Source of the DNA: CAG-1138 sp964495385
Lineage (GTDB): Bacteria > Bacillota > Clostridia > Christensenellales > CAG-917
DNA: 64,000 nt
Assembly: GCA_964495385.1 (NCBI GenBank)
Contig: CAZBVO010000002.1
Coordinates: 1 to 64,000 of the forward strand
Reading direction: 5' to 3'
Part shown: in pieces, positions 16,508-26,768 of the stretch
Layout of the letters: every line of letters begins with the position of its first letter
Position numbering within the stretch: position 1 is the stretch's first letter
The notes under the pieces: generated by a model
Told to the model about the DNA's origin: nothing
The model's input: the letters and a program-made list of their open reading frames with translations, nothing else
The model's database searches: none
Translations under genes and position numbers: made by a program

Positions 16508-17662
16508 ATGAACACAATTCTTATCCGTTACGGCGAAATATTTTTAAAAGGCAACAACAGAGGTTATTTCGAGGCGGCTCTTGCAAAAAACATCAAAACC
16601 GCTTTGCAAAATTACGATCTGAAGTTTGTTCGCGCGCAAAACAGATATCTTGTCGAGGATTACGATCCGACCTTCGAGACGGACATTGTCGACAAGCTTA
16701 CCAAAATTTTCGGTGTACATTCGGTTTCGGTGGCCGTAAAAGTCAGGTCAACCGAGGAGGAACTGCAAAAAGCGGCCGTCGAAATGATGAAAGACAAGGA
16801 AGGCAGCTTCAGAGTTACCGTCAACCGTGCCGACAAACGCATATCCAAAAGCAGCATGCAAATTGCCGCCGAACTCGGCGGTGCGGTTTTGGAGAGCAAT
16901 CCTAATCTTAAAGTCAATTTGCACGTTTTTGACACCGATCTTTACGTCGACATCCGCGAAAACGGGTGGAGCTATCTTTTTACCGACAAAATTATGGGCG
17001 CAGGCGGAATGCCTGTCGGAACCGCGGGCAACGGAATGGTTTTGCTGTCCGGCGGCATCGACAGCCCGGTTGCGGCTTATATGATGGCAAAGCGCGGACT
17101 TAAATTGCAGGCAATTCATTTCCACAGCGCACCGTACACCAGCGAAATGGCCAAACAAAAAGTGGTTGATCTTGCGGGCATCGTTAAAAATTACTCGGGA
17201 CCTATCGAACTGCACGTCATACCTTTTACGGACGTTCAGTTGCAAATTCACGAAAAATGCCCGGCAGAACTTATGATAACGATTATGCGCCGTTTTATGA
17301 TGCGCATCGCCGAGCGTATTTCTAAGACCAACGGGTGCGGAGCGATAATCACAGGCGAAAGTTTAGGGCAGGTTGCTTCGCAAACCATGGAAAGCATCAC
17401 GGTCACCAACGGCGTTATCGAGTCGCTTCCGGTTTTCAGGCCGCTTATCGGCATGGACAAGACGGAAATTATGGATATTGCGCACAAAATCGGGACTTAC
17501 GACACTTCAATTTTGCCTTATGAGGATTGCTGCACGATATTCCTGCCGAAAAATCCCGTCATCAGACCTAAGCTTGAAACGGTGCTCAAGGCCGAGCAGA
17601 AACTTGACGTTGAGGGTTTGATCGAAACTTGCATCGCCAACGAGGAAATAATAAACGTTTAA
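16508..17662 (+). CDS. thiI: tRNA 4-thiouridine synthetase ThiI
   Basis: A 384-residue enzyme that adenylates U8 of tRNA and inserts sulfur delivered by the upstream desulfurase. It has an N-terminal ferredoxin-like and THUMP region (about 1-165) and a PP-loop ATP pyrophosphatase with S-G-G-I-D-S-P-V-A near residue 182. It ends soon after the domain and has no C-terminal rhodanese, the normal short form in Bacillota. The cysteine pair in Y-E-D-C-C-T-I-F near 341 may accept the persulfide. It is the last gene of the pheS-thiI run and is followed by a cluster of terminators. Confidence 0.95.
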   Translation: MNTILIRYGEIFLKGNNRGYFEAALAKNIKTALQNYDLKFVRAQNRYLVEDYDPTFETDIVDKLTKIFGVHSVSVAVKVRSTEEELQKAAVEMMKDKEGSFRVTVNRADKRISKSSMQIAAELGGAVLESNPNLKVNLHVFDTDLYVDIRENGWSYLFTDKIMGAGGMPVGTAGNGMVLLSGGIDSPVAAYMMAKRGLKLQAIHFHSAPYTSEMAKQKVVDLAGIVKNYSGPIELHVIPFTDVQLQIHEKCPAELMITIMRRFMMRIAERISKTNGCGAIITGESLGQVASQTMESITVTNGVIESLPVFRPLIGMDKTEIMDIAHKIGTYDTSILPYEDCCTIFLPKNPVIRPKLETVLKAEQKLDVEGLIETCIANEEIINV

Positions 17663-17666
17663 ATTT

Positions 17667-17692
17667 AAAAACCCGACACCGTCGGGTTTTTG
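17667..17692 (+). terminator. Terminator after thiI
   Basis: Stem AACCCGAC / GTCGGGTT followed by TTT, directly after the thiI stop. A degenerate copy (AACCCCACG...GTCGGGTT) follows at about 17712-17730. Confidence 0.85.
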
Positions 17693-17744
17693 TGTATGCA
17701 AATAAAAAATAAACCCCACGTTGTCGGGTTTTGCGTATGTGGTA

Positions 17745-17775
17745 AAAAAAGCCCGACAGTGTCGGGCATTTTTGA
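17745..17775. terminator. Bidirectional terminator between thiI and the acetyltransferase
   Basis: GCCCGACA-GTGTCGGGC flanked by A7 on the left and T5 on the right, so it can stop transcription from both convergent sides. Confidence 0.8.
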
Positions 17776-17900
17776 TAATGAGGGGTTATTAAAATTTCTA
17801 TTTGATTAAATTTAATTTTAAAGATTTCTGTTTTGATTTGCTTTTCAAAAGTTTTTATTAATTTGTTTTAAATTTTGATTGTCGTTTTGTTTGCGACTTG

Positions 17901-18527
17901 TTATTCGATTTCTTTCAGAGTTTCGGCATCGATTTTTCGGTTTTTGAAGTAAAACTCTTTGTCGCGCTCGTCGATTTTTCGCAAGACTCGGCAAGGATTG
18001 CCCACCGCAACCACGCCGTCGGGGATATCCTTGGTTACGACGCTTCCTGCGCCGATAACTACGTTGTCGCCGATTGTGATGCCCGGCAAAATGATTGCGC
18101 CTGCGCCGATCCAGCAGTTTTTGCCGATGTGTACCGGCATGTTGTATTGATAACCTTTTTGCCTAAGCTCCGGAAGGAGAGGATGACCTGCGGTTGCAAC
18201 GGTAACGTTAGGTCCGAACATCGTGTAGTCGTCGACGTAAATGTGCGTATCGTCAACCATAGTCACGCCGAAATTGCAATAGACAAAATTGCCGAAGTGA
18301 ACGTGGCCTCCGCCGAAGTTTGAATGGAAAGGCGGTTCGATGTAGCAATTTTCGCCGATTTCTGCAAACATTTCACGCATCAAACCCATGCGTTTTTCCA
18401 TCTCGGAAGGGCGAGTGGCGTTAAATTCGTACAGCCTTTCGAGGCATTTAAACTGTTCGGTCATAATTTCTTCGTCGCCGGGAAGATACAGCTCGCCGGT
18501 GTGCATTTTGTCTTTCATACTGCTCAT
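17901..18527 (-). CDS. Maltose/galactoside O-acetyltransferase family protein
   Basis: A 208-residue left-handed beta-helix acyltransferase close in wording to LacA and Maa. These transfer acetyl from acetyl-CoA to the C6 hydroxyl of sugars. The N-terminal M-Y/L-Y-E-F-N-A-T-R-P-S-E-M-E-K-R segment, hexapeptide turns, the catalytic histidine in T-A-G-H-P-L near residue 115 and C-terminal P-C-R-V-L-R-K-I are present. An AGAGGT ribosome site lies 6 nt before the ATG. It is a single-gene unit between a terminator cluster and the divergent-facing PBP gene. The sugar acceptor cannot be read from sequence. In many bacteria these enzymes detoxify non-metabolised sugars. Confidence 0.88.
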   Translation of the reverse strand: MSSMKDKMHTGELYLPGDEEIMTEQFKCLERLYEFNATRPSEMEKRMGLMREMFAEIGENCYIEPPFHSNFGGGHVHFGNFVYCNFGVTMVDDTHIYVDDYTMFGPNVTVATAGHPLLPELRQKGYQYNMPVHIGKNCWIGAGAIILPGITIGDNVVIGAGSVVTKDIPDGVVAVGNPCRVLRKIDERDKEFYFKNRKIDAETLKEIE

Positions 18528-18640
18528 AACTAAACCTCTTTAAACTTTTCTCCCTTTATTATACATGAACTAGCGTAATGTTTCAATCGAAATTCGGTTA
18601 ATAATTATAACAATACCGTATGGAATTTTTTGCTTGAATT

Positions 18641-20837
18641 TCAAAACAAATCCATGGCGGAGAAGCTGCTTATTTTTTGCGGTTCACCCTCGCAAAAATT
18701 GCCGAAGTAGTCTACAAAACCGCATTTTATATAATAGTTTTTCAAAAATTCGGCGTCAAACGACCATTCCACCGCTTCGTCCGAGTTCGAAACGCAACAA
18801 ATTTCTTCTTCGCGCCCGAAAACGTCAACCGAGTATAATTTGTACTCGAAAGGTTTTTTTGCTCTAAATTTTACGTTTATTTTGCCGTCGACTGCAACGA
18901 CGGTAAGTTCGTTCGGCACGGGTTCGAAAAACGTTTTAGACGCCTCGGGCAAATAATCGAGATTTGAGTATTCCTCGAAAAAGTAACCTTCGGGAGTGTT
19001 GTATGCGGCAAGCTTTAAACTTCCGCCGTCAAAGTCGGTTTTGTCAAACTTGACACGTTTGACGCCCTCGGGCACCGTAAAGGCCGACGGCGGAGACGAA
19101 CTGTAAATTTCTGAGAACAAATCGTAAAGGGTTTTTGTTGCCGTACCTCCGCCGGTATCTGTTTGGGCAAGCGGGGAATTGTCGGAATGGCCTCGCCAAC
19201 ATATTGCGGTGTGTCGGGTGGTGTAAGCGGCCGAGAATGCGTCTCGGTTTTTGCCGCCCACCGAGTTTGTTCCCGTTTTTGCCGCTACCGAAATGCCGAG
19301 CCCCGAAAGTGTTTTTGCCGTGCCCGAGTTTGCCGTTTCGACAAGTGCAACCGTGGTTAAAAATGCGGTTTCGGGTGAAAATACCTGCGTTTTTTGACCG
19401 TCCGACCGGTAAATCGTTTTGCCGTCCTTTTTAATTTCCAGGACATAATAAGGTTTTTGGAAAGTTCCTCCGTTTGCCAACGCAGAGTATGCGCCCAAAA
19501 GTTCCGTAACCGTGAGTCCGTCGGTAAGGCCGCCCAGCGCAAGACTTAGCGAGGTGTCGGATTCGGATAAACTAAGCCCCAACTTTTTTGCATACTGTCT
19601 TGCAACGTCTACGCCCAAACCGTCCAAAACCTTGACGGCAGGCACGTTCAGACTTTTTGAAATTGCAAACTTGACAGAAACGTTGCCGTAGTAGCGGTCG
19701 TTAAAATTTTTCGGAGCATAACCGTCGAAGTCGGTCGGTTCGTCGGTTATCGGACTCGACAGGCTTATTTGTCCCGATTCTAAGGCGGGAGCGTAAACGA
19801 GTATCGGTTTTGCGAGGCTTGCGATTTGCCGTTTCAAAGCATGAACCTCGACTTTTGCCGAGGAAACAAGCGCCGTTACCGCCGAGGTTTGGTTGTCTAA
19901 AAGAATGACTATGCTTTCGGCGTCGTTGCCGCTATTAAAAAGTGCCGACTCTGCCGCAGACTGCGCATTTTGAGACAGCGCCGTCGTGATTTCGTATCCG
20001 CCGCCCAAAAGTTTTGTTTTGCTCACGTTCAATATTTCGCACGCTTCGTTGATTGCCTCTAAAACGTAGGCACTTGTAGTTTTTTTGTCCGTTTTTACCG
20101 TTTCGAGAGGTTCGGCCGAGGCTTCTTCAAGCTGTTTTTCGGTGATAAAACCTTGATTTTTCATCAGTTTCAGCACCAAATTTCGGCGATTTTTTGCGTT
20201 TTCGGGATTGGTTTTCGGGTTGTATTTTGACGGATTTCGGGTTATTCCGGCAATGGTTGCCGCCTCCGACAGAGTCAAATTCGAAACGTCTTTTCCGAAA
20301 TAATTTTCCGCCGCGCTTCCGACTCCGTAAATTCCGCCGCCCAAATATATTGCATTGAGATACATTTCGAGTATAGTGTTTTTGTCAAAAGCCTTTTCGG
20401 TTTTTTTGGCCATAATCATTTCCTTAAACTTGCGCTCGAAGGTTTTTTCTTGCGTAAGCTGAGTGTTTTTGACGAGCTGTTGAGTTATGGTGGATGCGCC
20501 TTCGGCGAGTCGGCCTTGTTTTATGTTGTTTAAAATTGCGCCTGCGATGCGTTTATAGTCCAAACCGTCGTGCGAATAAAACCGCTTGTCCTCGGTTGCC
20601 AAAAAAGCGTTTACGAGATTTTGGGGGGATATTGTTCAGCTCGGTGTATTTTTCCGATTGAAAAACGACGTTACCCGTGCTGTCGGAAATTGTCGTGACG
20701 GGGCCGCTTTGGGGAAATGCGTCAAAATCGACGGCCGATGCTTTGCTTAGACTGTCGAAGCGGTACAAAAACACGGCGGCGAGCGTAATCGCCGCAACAA
20801 GAGACAGGGTTATTGCTGTTTTAAAAAACTTTTTCAT
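18641..20837 (-). pseudogene. Class A penicillin-binding protein, frame broken at a G6/C6 tract
   Basis: The full gene would encode about 732 residues. It has a signal anchor (about 8-26), a glycosyltransferase domain (A-T-E-D-K-R-F-Y-S-H with the catalytic Glu, then T-I-T-Q-Q-L-V-K-N) and a transpeptidase domain with S-L-A-K, S-L-N and K-T-G-T. The reading frame shifts at the run of six G (20623-20628, C6 on the coding strand). The upstream part reads ...LNNIPPKSRKRF, while the continuation in the other frame reads NLVNAFLATEDKRFY. Removing one C restores I-P-Q-N-L-V-N-A-F, the family sequence. The pieces occupy 20837 to about 20553 and 20602 to 18641. A sequencing slip, a recent mutation or phase variation would all look the same. 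The rest is undamaged, so recent loss or error is likely. Confidence 0.85.
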
Positions 20838-20892
20838 AAATTCCTCGTGGTTATTATGAGCTTAATTCCTGTTTCTATTTGCTTAAATCTGC

Positions 20893-20921
20893 TTGCCATA
20901 AAAGGCAATATTATGTATAAT
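20893..20921 (+). promoter_or_regulatory. Promoter of the miaB-mutS-mutL-miaA run
   Basis: TTGCCA (20893-20898) and a perfect TATAAT (20916-20921) with 17 bp between. The GGAGG ribosome site begins only 7 nt after the -10 element, so the transcript should have a leader of roughly 10 nt. Confidence 0.75.
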
Positions 20922-20937
20922 ATTGACGGAGGCTAAC

Positions 20938-22257
20938 ATGAAATACACAAACATAAGCTACGGCTGTCAGATGAACGTTCACGAATCGGAAAAAATCGCC
21001 GGTATTTTGGAAGAACTCGGCTACACGCCCGCAGACAGCATCGAAGAATCGGACATAGTTGTTTTTAACACCTGTTGCATACGAGACACCGCCGAGAAAA
21101 GGGCGTTCGGCAACATCGGCGCAGTGAAACCTATAAAGAAAAAGAACAAAGACCTTATAGTGGCCGTTGTCGGTTGCATGACCGAACAAAAAGGTTACGA
21201 CGAAATTTTTAAGAAAAAATATCCGTACGTCGACATAGTTTTGGGCACGGGCAATTTGAACCTTTTGAAAGACAAAATCATTGAAAAAAGGGAACACGGC
21301 AAAAAAACCTATCTTACCTCAAGTTGCAACAACCCAATAGACGAAAGCGTTCCGCAGTCTCGTACCAGCTATCCTAACGCATGGGTGAACATAATGTACG
21401 GTTGCAACAACTTTTGCACCTATTGCATAGTTCCGTACGTTAGAGGTCGCGAAAGAAGCCGCGAGCCAGAGGATATTTTGGCGGAAGTAAGGTCGCTTGT
21501 TGCCGAAGGCTACAAAGAAATAACGCTTTTGGGGCAAAACGTAAACAGCTACGGCAACGATTTTGTCGACAGGCCGGAGGTGAATTTTGCAAATTTGCTT
21601 AAAGCGGTCGGCAAAATAGAAGGCAAGTTCCGCATTCGTTTTATGACTTCGCACCCGAAAGATCTAACCGAAGAGGTTGTGGACGTCATTGCCTCCAACG
21701 ACAAAATCATGAACAACATTCATCTTCCCGTTCAGGCCGGCAGTAGTGCCGTTTTGAAAAAGATGAACAGAAAATACGACAGGGAACACTACCTTGCTTT
21801 GATTGATATGATCAAGGCAAAACTCCCGGGCGTAGGCATCACGACGGATATAATGGTCGGATTCCCGACCGAAACCGAACAGGACTTTTCGGACACGTTG
21901 GACCTTGTCGAAAAAGTGAGGTATTCAAATGCGTTCACCTTTATTTATTCCGTCCGTAAAGGCACCGTTGCCGCAACCATGCCGCAACTCGATTACGCCA
22001 CTAAACGCCGCCGCATAACCGAGCTTATCGCTCTGCAAAACCGCATCACTAAGGAGCTTTCGGAAGAATATATCGGCAACGTTTACGAAGTTTTGATCGA
22101 AGACGTAAACAAAAAATACAAAAATTCGGTGTGCGGTCGCACCGAAAGCGGTCGCCTTGTCAGTTGTGTGGGCGATCCAAGCATGATAGGTCAATTCAAA
22201 AACATCCTTATAACCGAGGCGAGATCGGCCTCTTTGTTCGGAAAAATAGTAGATTAA
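20938..22257 (+). CDS. miaB: tRNA-2-methylthio-N6-dimethylallyladenosine synthase MiaB
   Basis: A 439-residue radical SAM methylthiotransferase acting on i6A37 of tRNAs that read UNN codons. The N-terminal MTTase domain has its three cluster cysteines (Y-G-C-Q-M-N, N-T-C-C-I-R, V-G-C-M-T). The radical SAM motif is C-N-N-F-C-T-Y-C near residue 155, and a C-terminal TRAM domain follows. ATG 20938 is used because GGAGG lies 5 nt before it and M-K-Y-T-N-I-S-Y-G-C fits the family. It leads an operon that also holds miaA, which makes its substrate. Confidence 0.95.
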   Translation: MKYTNISYGCQMNVHESEKIAGILEELGYTPADSIEESDIVVFNTCCIRDTAEKRAFGNIGAVKPIKKKNKDLIVAVVGCMTEQKGYDEIFKKKYPYVDIVLGTGNLNLLKDKIIEKREHGKKTYLTSSCNNPIDESVPQSRTSYPNAWVNIMYGCNNFCTYCIVPYVRGRERSREPEDILAEVRSLVAEGYKEITLLGQNVNSYGNDFVDRPEVNFANLLKAVGKIEGKFRIRFMTSHPKDLTEEVVDVIASNDKIMNNIHLPVQAGSSAVLKKMNRKYDREHYLALIDMIKAKLPGVGITTDIMVGFPTETEQDFSDTLDLVEKVRYSNAFTFIYSVRKGTVAATMPQLDYATKRRRITELIALQNRITKELSEEYIGNVYEVLIEDVNKKYKNSVCGRTESGRLVSCVGDPSMIGQFKNILITEARSASLFGKIVD

Positions 22258-22267
22258 CGAGGTAAAA

Positions 22268-24898
22268 ATGGCAAAAACCGCAAACAAACTTTCACCTATG
22301 ATGCAACAGTACGTTGCAATGAAGGAAAAATACTCTGATGCGATACTTATGTATCGACTTGGCGATTTTTACGAAATGTTTTTCGACGACGCAAAAACCG
22401 CGTCGGACTTTTTGGGGCTTACTTTGACGGGGCGCGATTGCGGCTTGGAGGAGCGTGCTCCGATGTGCGGCGTGCCTTATCACGCCGTCGATATGTATAT
22501 TCGCAAACTCATCGAGGGCGGTTTCAAAGTTGCCATTTGCGAACAGCTTTCCGATCCTAAGGAATCCAAGGGCATGGTTGACCGTGACGTGGTCAGAGTG
22601 ATTACGTCGGGCACCGTCGTGGAGGACGATATTCTCGAAGAAAAAAAGAGCAACTATCTTATGAGCCTTTCCGCCGCCGACGGCAAAATCGGTTTTGCTT
22701 GGGCGGATATTTCGACGGGAGAGTTCAATTTGTACGAGTACAAAGGCGAAAATCTTTCGGAAATCACCGAGGACTTTTTGGCCACCGTCGCACCGTCGGA
22801 AATTATCGCCAATGCCACCGCCAAAACTTTGTTCGATTCGCTTAACCCTACCGTTAAAAACACTTTGCCTAAAGCGCAGCCTTACATGGAGTACGCCTTT
22901 GGCGAAGCGTATGCCGAAAAAGCGTTGGAAAAACAGTTTAAAACCGCAAGCCTCGCAGGTTTCGAGTGTTCCGACAAAAAGCGTGCGGTTTCTGCCGCGG
23001 GCGCACTTATCGAATATATCAACGACACGCAAAAGCGTTCGCTCGACCACATCAACGGCATGCATTACGTCAAGGACAAAAGCTTTATGTTCCTCGACGC
23101 AAACACTCGCCGAAACCTCGAGCTTACCGAAACCATCCGTGAACGCAAAAAAACCGGAAGCGTTTTGTGGCTTTTGGACAAAACCAAAACAAGCATGGGC
23201 GGCAGGGCGTTGCGCAGATGGGTTGAACAGCCTTTGCAGGACGCAAAAGCGATAAATATGCGCCTCGATGCCGTGGAAGAATTTACAAAAAATCCGCAAA
23301 AAATTGTTGAAATTTCCGATATTTTTGCAAAAATGCGTGATTTAGAACGTCTTGCAGGCAAAATTGCATACGGCAACGTTTCGCCACGCGACTGTTTGAG
23401 TTTGAAAGAAACGCTTGTGGCGATTCCCGAACTTAAGGCGGCGTTTTCGGGCCTTGGTTCAAAATTTTTAAAAGAAAGGCTGTCCGCCGTAAATTTGCAC
23501 ACAAAGGTCGGCAAACTTTTGAGCGCGGCAATTTCAGACAACGCTCCGGCGCTCACCAAAGACGGCGGTTACATCAAACAGGGCTATAACCGCGAACTTG
23601 ACGGCTACAGGGCCGCAGGCACCGACGGCAAAATTTGGCTGGCAAATCTTGAAGCCGCCGAACGCGAAGCTACGGGCATAAAAAACCTTAAGGTAAGCTA
23701 CAACAAAGTTTTCGGCTACTACATCGAGGTAAGCAAAGGGCAGGTCGATTTGGTTCCGCTTCGCTACCAACGCAAGCAAACGCTGACCACGGGCGAACGG
23801 TACATAACGGCCGAGCTTAAAGAAATCGAAGAAAAGATTTTGGGCGCCGAAGAAAAATCGCTGAAAATTGAAGCGATTTTGTTTGCCGAAATCAAACAAG
23901 TTCTGTTCGAGGAAGTATCCTTGTTCCAGCAAACCGCAAGGGCCATAGCCGAATTGGATGCGATAATGTCGCTTGCCAACGTCGCACTTAAAAACGATTA
24001 CGTCAGGCCGACTATCGGCGACAAAATCAAACATATCAAAATTGAAGGCGGCCGCCATCCTATCGTCGAACTTTTAAGTTCGGACAGTCAGTTTGTCGCA
24101 AACGATACGCTTTTGGACACCGCCGACAACCGAACTATGGTTATAACGGGGCCTAACATGGCAGGTAAATCGACGTACATGCGTCAGGTTGCCGTAATAA
24201 CGCTGTTGGCACACATAGGAAGTTTCGTCCCTGCAAAATCCGCCGAAATCAGTCTCACCGACCGCATTTTTACCCGTGTCGGCGCATCCGACGACCTTGT
24301 ATCGGGGCAAAGCACCTTTATGATGGAAATGATCGAGGTTGCCACGATTTTGAACAACGCAACTCCGAACAGTTTGTTGGTGCTTGACGAAATCGGTCGA
24401 GGCACGTCCACCATCGACGGGTTGTCCATAGCTTGGGCGGTCATCGAAAAAATAGGAAAACTGGGGGCAAAAACGCTGTTTGCAACCCATTTTCACGAGC
24501 TTACCGAACTCGAAGGCGTGATTTCCGGCGTCAAAAATTACCGAATTTTGATAAAAGAAATCGGTGGCACCGTCGTATTTTTGCACAAAATCGTCAGAGG
24601 CGGCGCAAACAAGAGCTTTGGCATAGAGGTTGCGGCACTTGCCGGCGTTCCGTCCGAAGTGGTTTCGCGAGCAAAGGAAATTATGGCAAAACTCGAGGAA
24701 GCCGACGTCGGCCGCGACACCAACTCCATTATGCTTTCGGCGGCATCCGGGCGTGATTCCAAGCAAATTTCCATGTTCGAAACTTCCGCCGAGGAGTCGG
24801 AAATAGTCGGAATTTTGAAGGATTTGAACCTTGACGGCATAACTCCGCTTCAAGCGTTTGCCATTTTGATGGACTTAAAAGAAAAGGCAGGTAAGTGA
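22268..24898 (+). CDS. mutS: DNA mismatch repair protein MutS
   Basis: An 876-residue mismatch sensor. The mismatch-recognition F-x-E motif is present in L-G-D-F-Y-E-M-F-F-D-D-A near residue 36. Connector, lever and clamp domains follow. The ATPase has Walker A G-P-N-M-A-G-K-S-T-Y-M-R near 625, the signature D-D-L-V-S-G-Q-S-T-F-M-M-E-M and Walker B L-V-L-D-E-I-G-R-G-T-S-T. A short C-terminal tail ends P-L-Q-A-F-A-I-L-M-D-L-K. Its stop lies 1 nt before mutL, so MutS and MutL are made together. Confidence 0.97.
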   Translation: MAKTANKLSPMMQQYVAMKEKYSDAILMYRLGDFYEMFFDDAKTASDFLGLTLTGRDCGLEERAPMCGVPYHAVDMYIRKLIEGGFKVAICEQLSDPKESKGMVDRDVVRVITSGTVVEDDILEEKKSNYLMSLSAADGKIGFAWADISTGEFNLYEYKGENLSEITEDFLATVAPSEIIANATAKTLFDSLNPTVKNTLPKAQPYMEYAFGEAYAEKALEKQFKTASLAGFECSDKKRAVSAAGALIEYINDTQKRSLDHINGMHYVKDKSFMFLDANTRRNLELTETIRERKKTGSVLWLLDKTKTSMGGRALRRWVEQPLQDAKAINMRLDAVEEFTKNPQKIVEISDIFAKMRDLERLAGKIAYGNVSPRDCLSLKETLVAIPELKAAFSGLGSKFLKERLSAVNLHTKVGKLLSAAISDNAPALTKDGGYIKQGYNRELDGYRAAGTDGKIWLANLEAAEREATGIKNLKVSYNKVFGYYIEVSKGQVDLVPLRYQRKQTLTTGERYITAELKEIEEKILGAEEKSLKIEAILFAEIKQVLFEEVSLFQQTARAIAELDAIMSLANVALKNDYVRPTIGDKIKHIKIEGGRHPIVELLSSDSQFVANDTLLDTADNRTMVITGPNMAGKSTYMRQVAVITLLAHIGSFVPAKSAEISLTDRIFTRVGASDDLVSGQSTFMMEMIEVATILNNATPNSLLVLDEIGRGTSTIDGLSIAWAVIEKIGKLGAKTLFATHFHELTELEGVISGVKNYRILIKEIGGTVVFLHKIVRGGANKSFGIEVAALAGVPSEVVSRAKEIMAKLEEADVGRDTNSIMLSAASGRDSKQISMFETSAEESEIVGILKDLNLDGITPLQAFAILMDLKEKAGK

Positions 24899-24899
24899 T

Positions 24900-26768
24900 A
24901 TGAAGGTCATAAATCTTCTCACACCAAACGTTTTCAATTTGATATCCGCAGGCGAGGTCGTCGAGCGGCCTGCCTCCGTTGTCAAAGAATTGGTTGAAAA
25001 CAGCATCGATGCGGGCGCAACCAGCGTAAAAATCGAAATATCGGGTGGCGGCATCGACAAAATCAGGATAACCGACAACGGCGAAGGCATTTCGCCGGAG
25101 TTTGTGAAAACCGCTTTTATGCAACACGCCACGTCAAAAATCAAAGCCGCCGACGACTTGGAATGTATCACCACGTTGGGGTTTAGGGGCGAGGCGTTGC
25201 CGAGTATAGCGTCGGTTTCCATCGTCGAACTTAAAACTCGCACTGCCGACAACGATTTTGGAACGTTGCTTTGCTTGAAGGGCGGAAAAGTCGAGGAAGA
25301 GGGCGTTTGCGCTTTGAACGTCGGCACCGAAATGACCGTTTCCAACCTGTTTTTTAATACGCCTGCAAGGGTTAAGTTCCTTAAAAAACCGAAATCCGAG
25401 GAGACGGCGGTAACCAAGGTTGTGGTCGAACACGTTTTTTCAAATCCCTTTGTTGCCTTCGAGTACGTTGCCGACGGCAAACTTGTGTTCAAAACGAAGG
25501 GCGACGGGCTGCTTGGAGCCATAAATTCGATATATCCAACCGAAATTGCTTCAAATTTTGCCCGAATCGAGAATACTAACAGCACGGGCGAGTTCGGAAT
25601 TTCGGGATTTATGTCGTTGCCGACTTTCTCCAAACCTAACAGAAGCTATCAAATTTTGATGGTGAACGGCAGGCCTATCGAAAACAAAACCGTGCTTTCG
25701 GCAATCGAAAAAGCTTACGAGGGACACCTTATGACAAGGTGTTATCCGATGTTTGTGGTCAATTTGACGCTTCCGTACGACTTTGTCGACGTGAACGTTC
25801 ATCCGTCAAAAACCGAAGTCAGATTTGCCGACGCTGGACACGTTTTCGGCTTTGTCTATAAGTCGGCCGTCGGGTTTGTGAATGCGGCTTCGGCAAGAGT
25901 GTCCGAGCATACCGAAATCGGTTCCGTGACGGAATCGCTGTTTTCGGACGAAGCGCTTTCGAGTTACGACGGTAGCGACCAAAAATCGGCAGGGCAAACT
26001 TCTTCGTCGTTTACGGGCGACGACAATCGTGCAAGTCGATTTGACCTTTCGGCAATAATAGGCAAAAATTCCGCTTCGTCGGGTAAATTGATGTCGGACG
26101 GGCTTAATTACAACGACCGACTTTCAAACAAAGTAACCGACATACCGTCGGACGAACCTTTCGACGAGGCTTTTTCGCAGCCGGCGTTGTTTGATAAAGA
26201 TGCGGTTATCGTGGGGCAACTGTTTACAACTTACATTCTTGTCGAAAAGGACGATTCGGTTTATATCATCGATCAACACGCCGTGCATGAGCGCATGATT
26301 TACGACCGTCTGACGGCATCGGAAGGCACAAAAGCCGTTCAAAACTTGCTGTTCCCGTATGTTTTGAACGTCAATTTCGACGAAAAGGCCGCAATTTGCG
26401 ACTTGTTGCCGCACCTTTCGGCCATTGGTTTTGACATCGAAGAATTCGGCGGCTCCAGCTTTAAGGTGTCGGCAGTGCCTTTGGAACTGACCGATATGGA
26501 CCTGTCAAAGTTTTTCCGCACGGTTTTGAGCGATCTTTCGGGGTACGTTAAAACCGATTCTTCCGACGTTTTGCGAGACAAACTTGTTCAGCATGCTTGC
26601 AAAACCGCCATCAAAGCCGGCGACAGTTTGAATCACGACCAGATTGCCGACCTTTTGAATCAAATTGACACGGCAAAAAAAATTCCGCTTCAATGTCCGC
26701 ACGGCAGACCTGCCATAGTCAAGGTAAGCCATAAGGAACTTGACAAAATGTTTAAGCGCATAGTATGA
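24900..26768 (+). CDS. mutL: DNA mismatch repair protein MutL
   Basis: A 622-residue GHKL ATPase that links MutS to downstream repair. N-terminal motifs are intact: I-S-A-G-E-V-V-E-R-P-A-S-V-V-K-E-L-V-E-N-S-I-D-A, D-N-G-E-G-I and T-L-G-F-R-G-E-A-L-P-S-I. A variable linker (about 330-430) precedes the C-terminal dimerisation domain, which carries D-Q-H-A-V-H-E-R-M, the metal-binding DQHA(x)2E motif of nicking MutL endonucleases. C-P-H-G-R-P near the end also belongs to this site. So this is an endonuclease-type MutL, as expected in a Bacillota without MutH. It overlaps miaA by 4 nt. Confidence 0.96.
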   Translation: MKVINLLTPNVFNLISAGEVVERPASVVKELVENSIDAGATSVKIEISGGGIDKIRITDNGEGISPEFVKTAFMQHATSKIKAADDLECITTLGFRGEALPSIASVSIVELKTRTADNDFGTLLCLKGGKVEEEGVCALNVGTEMTVSNLFFNTPARVKFLKKPKSEETAVTKVVVEHVFSNPFVAFEYVADGKLVFKTKGDGLLGAINSIYPTEIASNFARIENTNSTGEFGISGFMSLPTFSKPNRSYQILMVNGRPIENKTVLSAIEKAYEGHLMTRCYPMFVVNLTLPYDFVDVNVHPSKTEVRFADAGHVFGFVYKSAVGFVNAASARVSEHTEIGSVTESLFSDEALSSYDGSDQKSAGQTSSSFTGDDNRASRFDLSAIIGKNSASSGKLMSDGLNYNDRLSNKVTDIPSDEPFDEAFSQPALFDKDAVIVGQLFTTYILVEKDDSVYIIDQHAVHERMIYDRLTASEGTKAVQNLLFPYVLNVNFDEKAAICDLLPHLSAIGFDIEEFGGSSFKVSAVPLELTDMDLSKFFRTVLSDLSGYVKTDSSDVLRDKLVQHACKTAIKAGDSLNHDQIADLLNQIDTAKKIPLQCPHGRPAIVKVSHKELDKMFKRIV

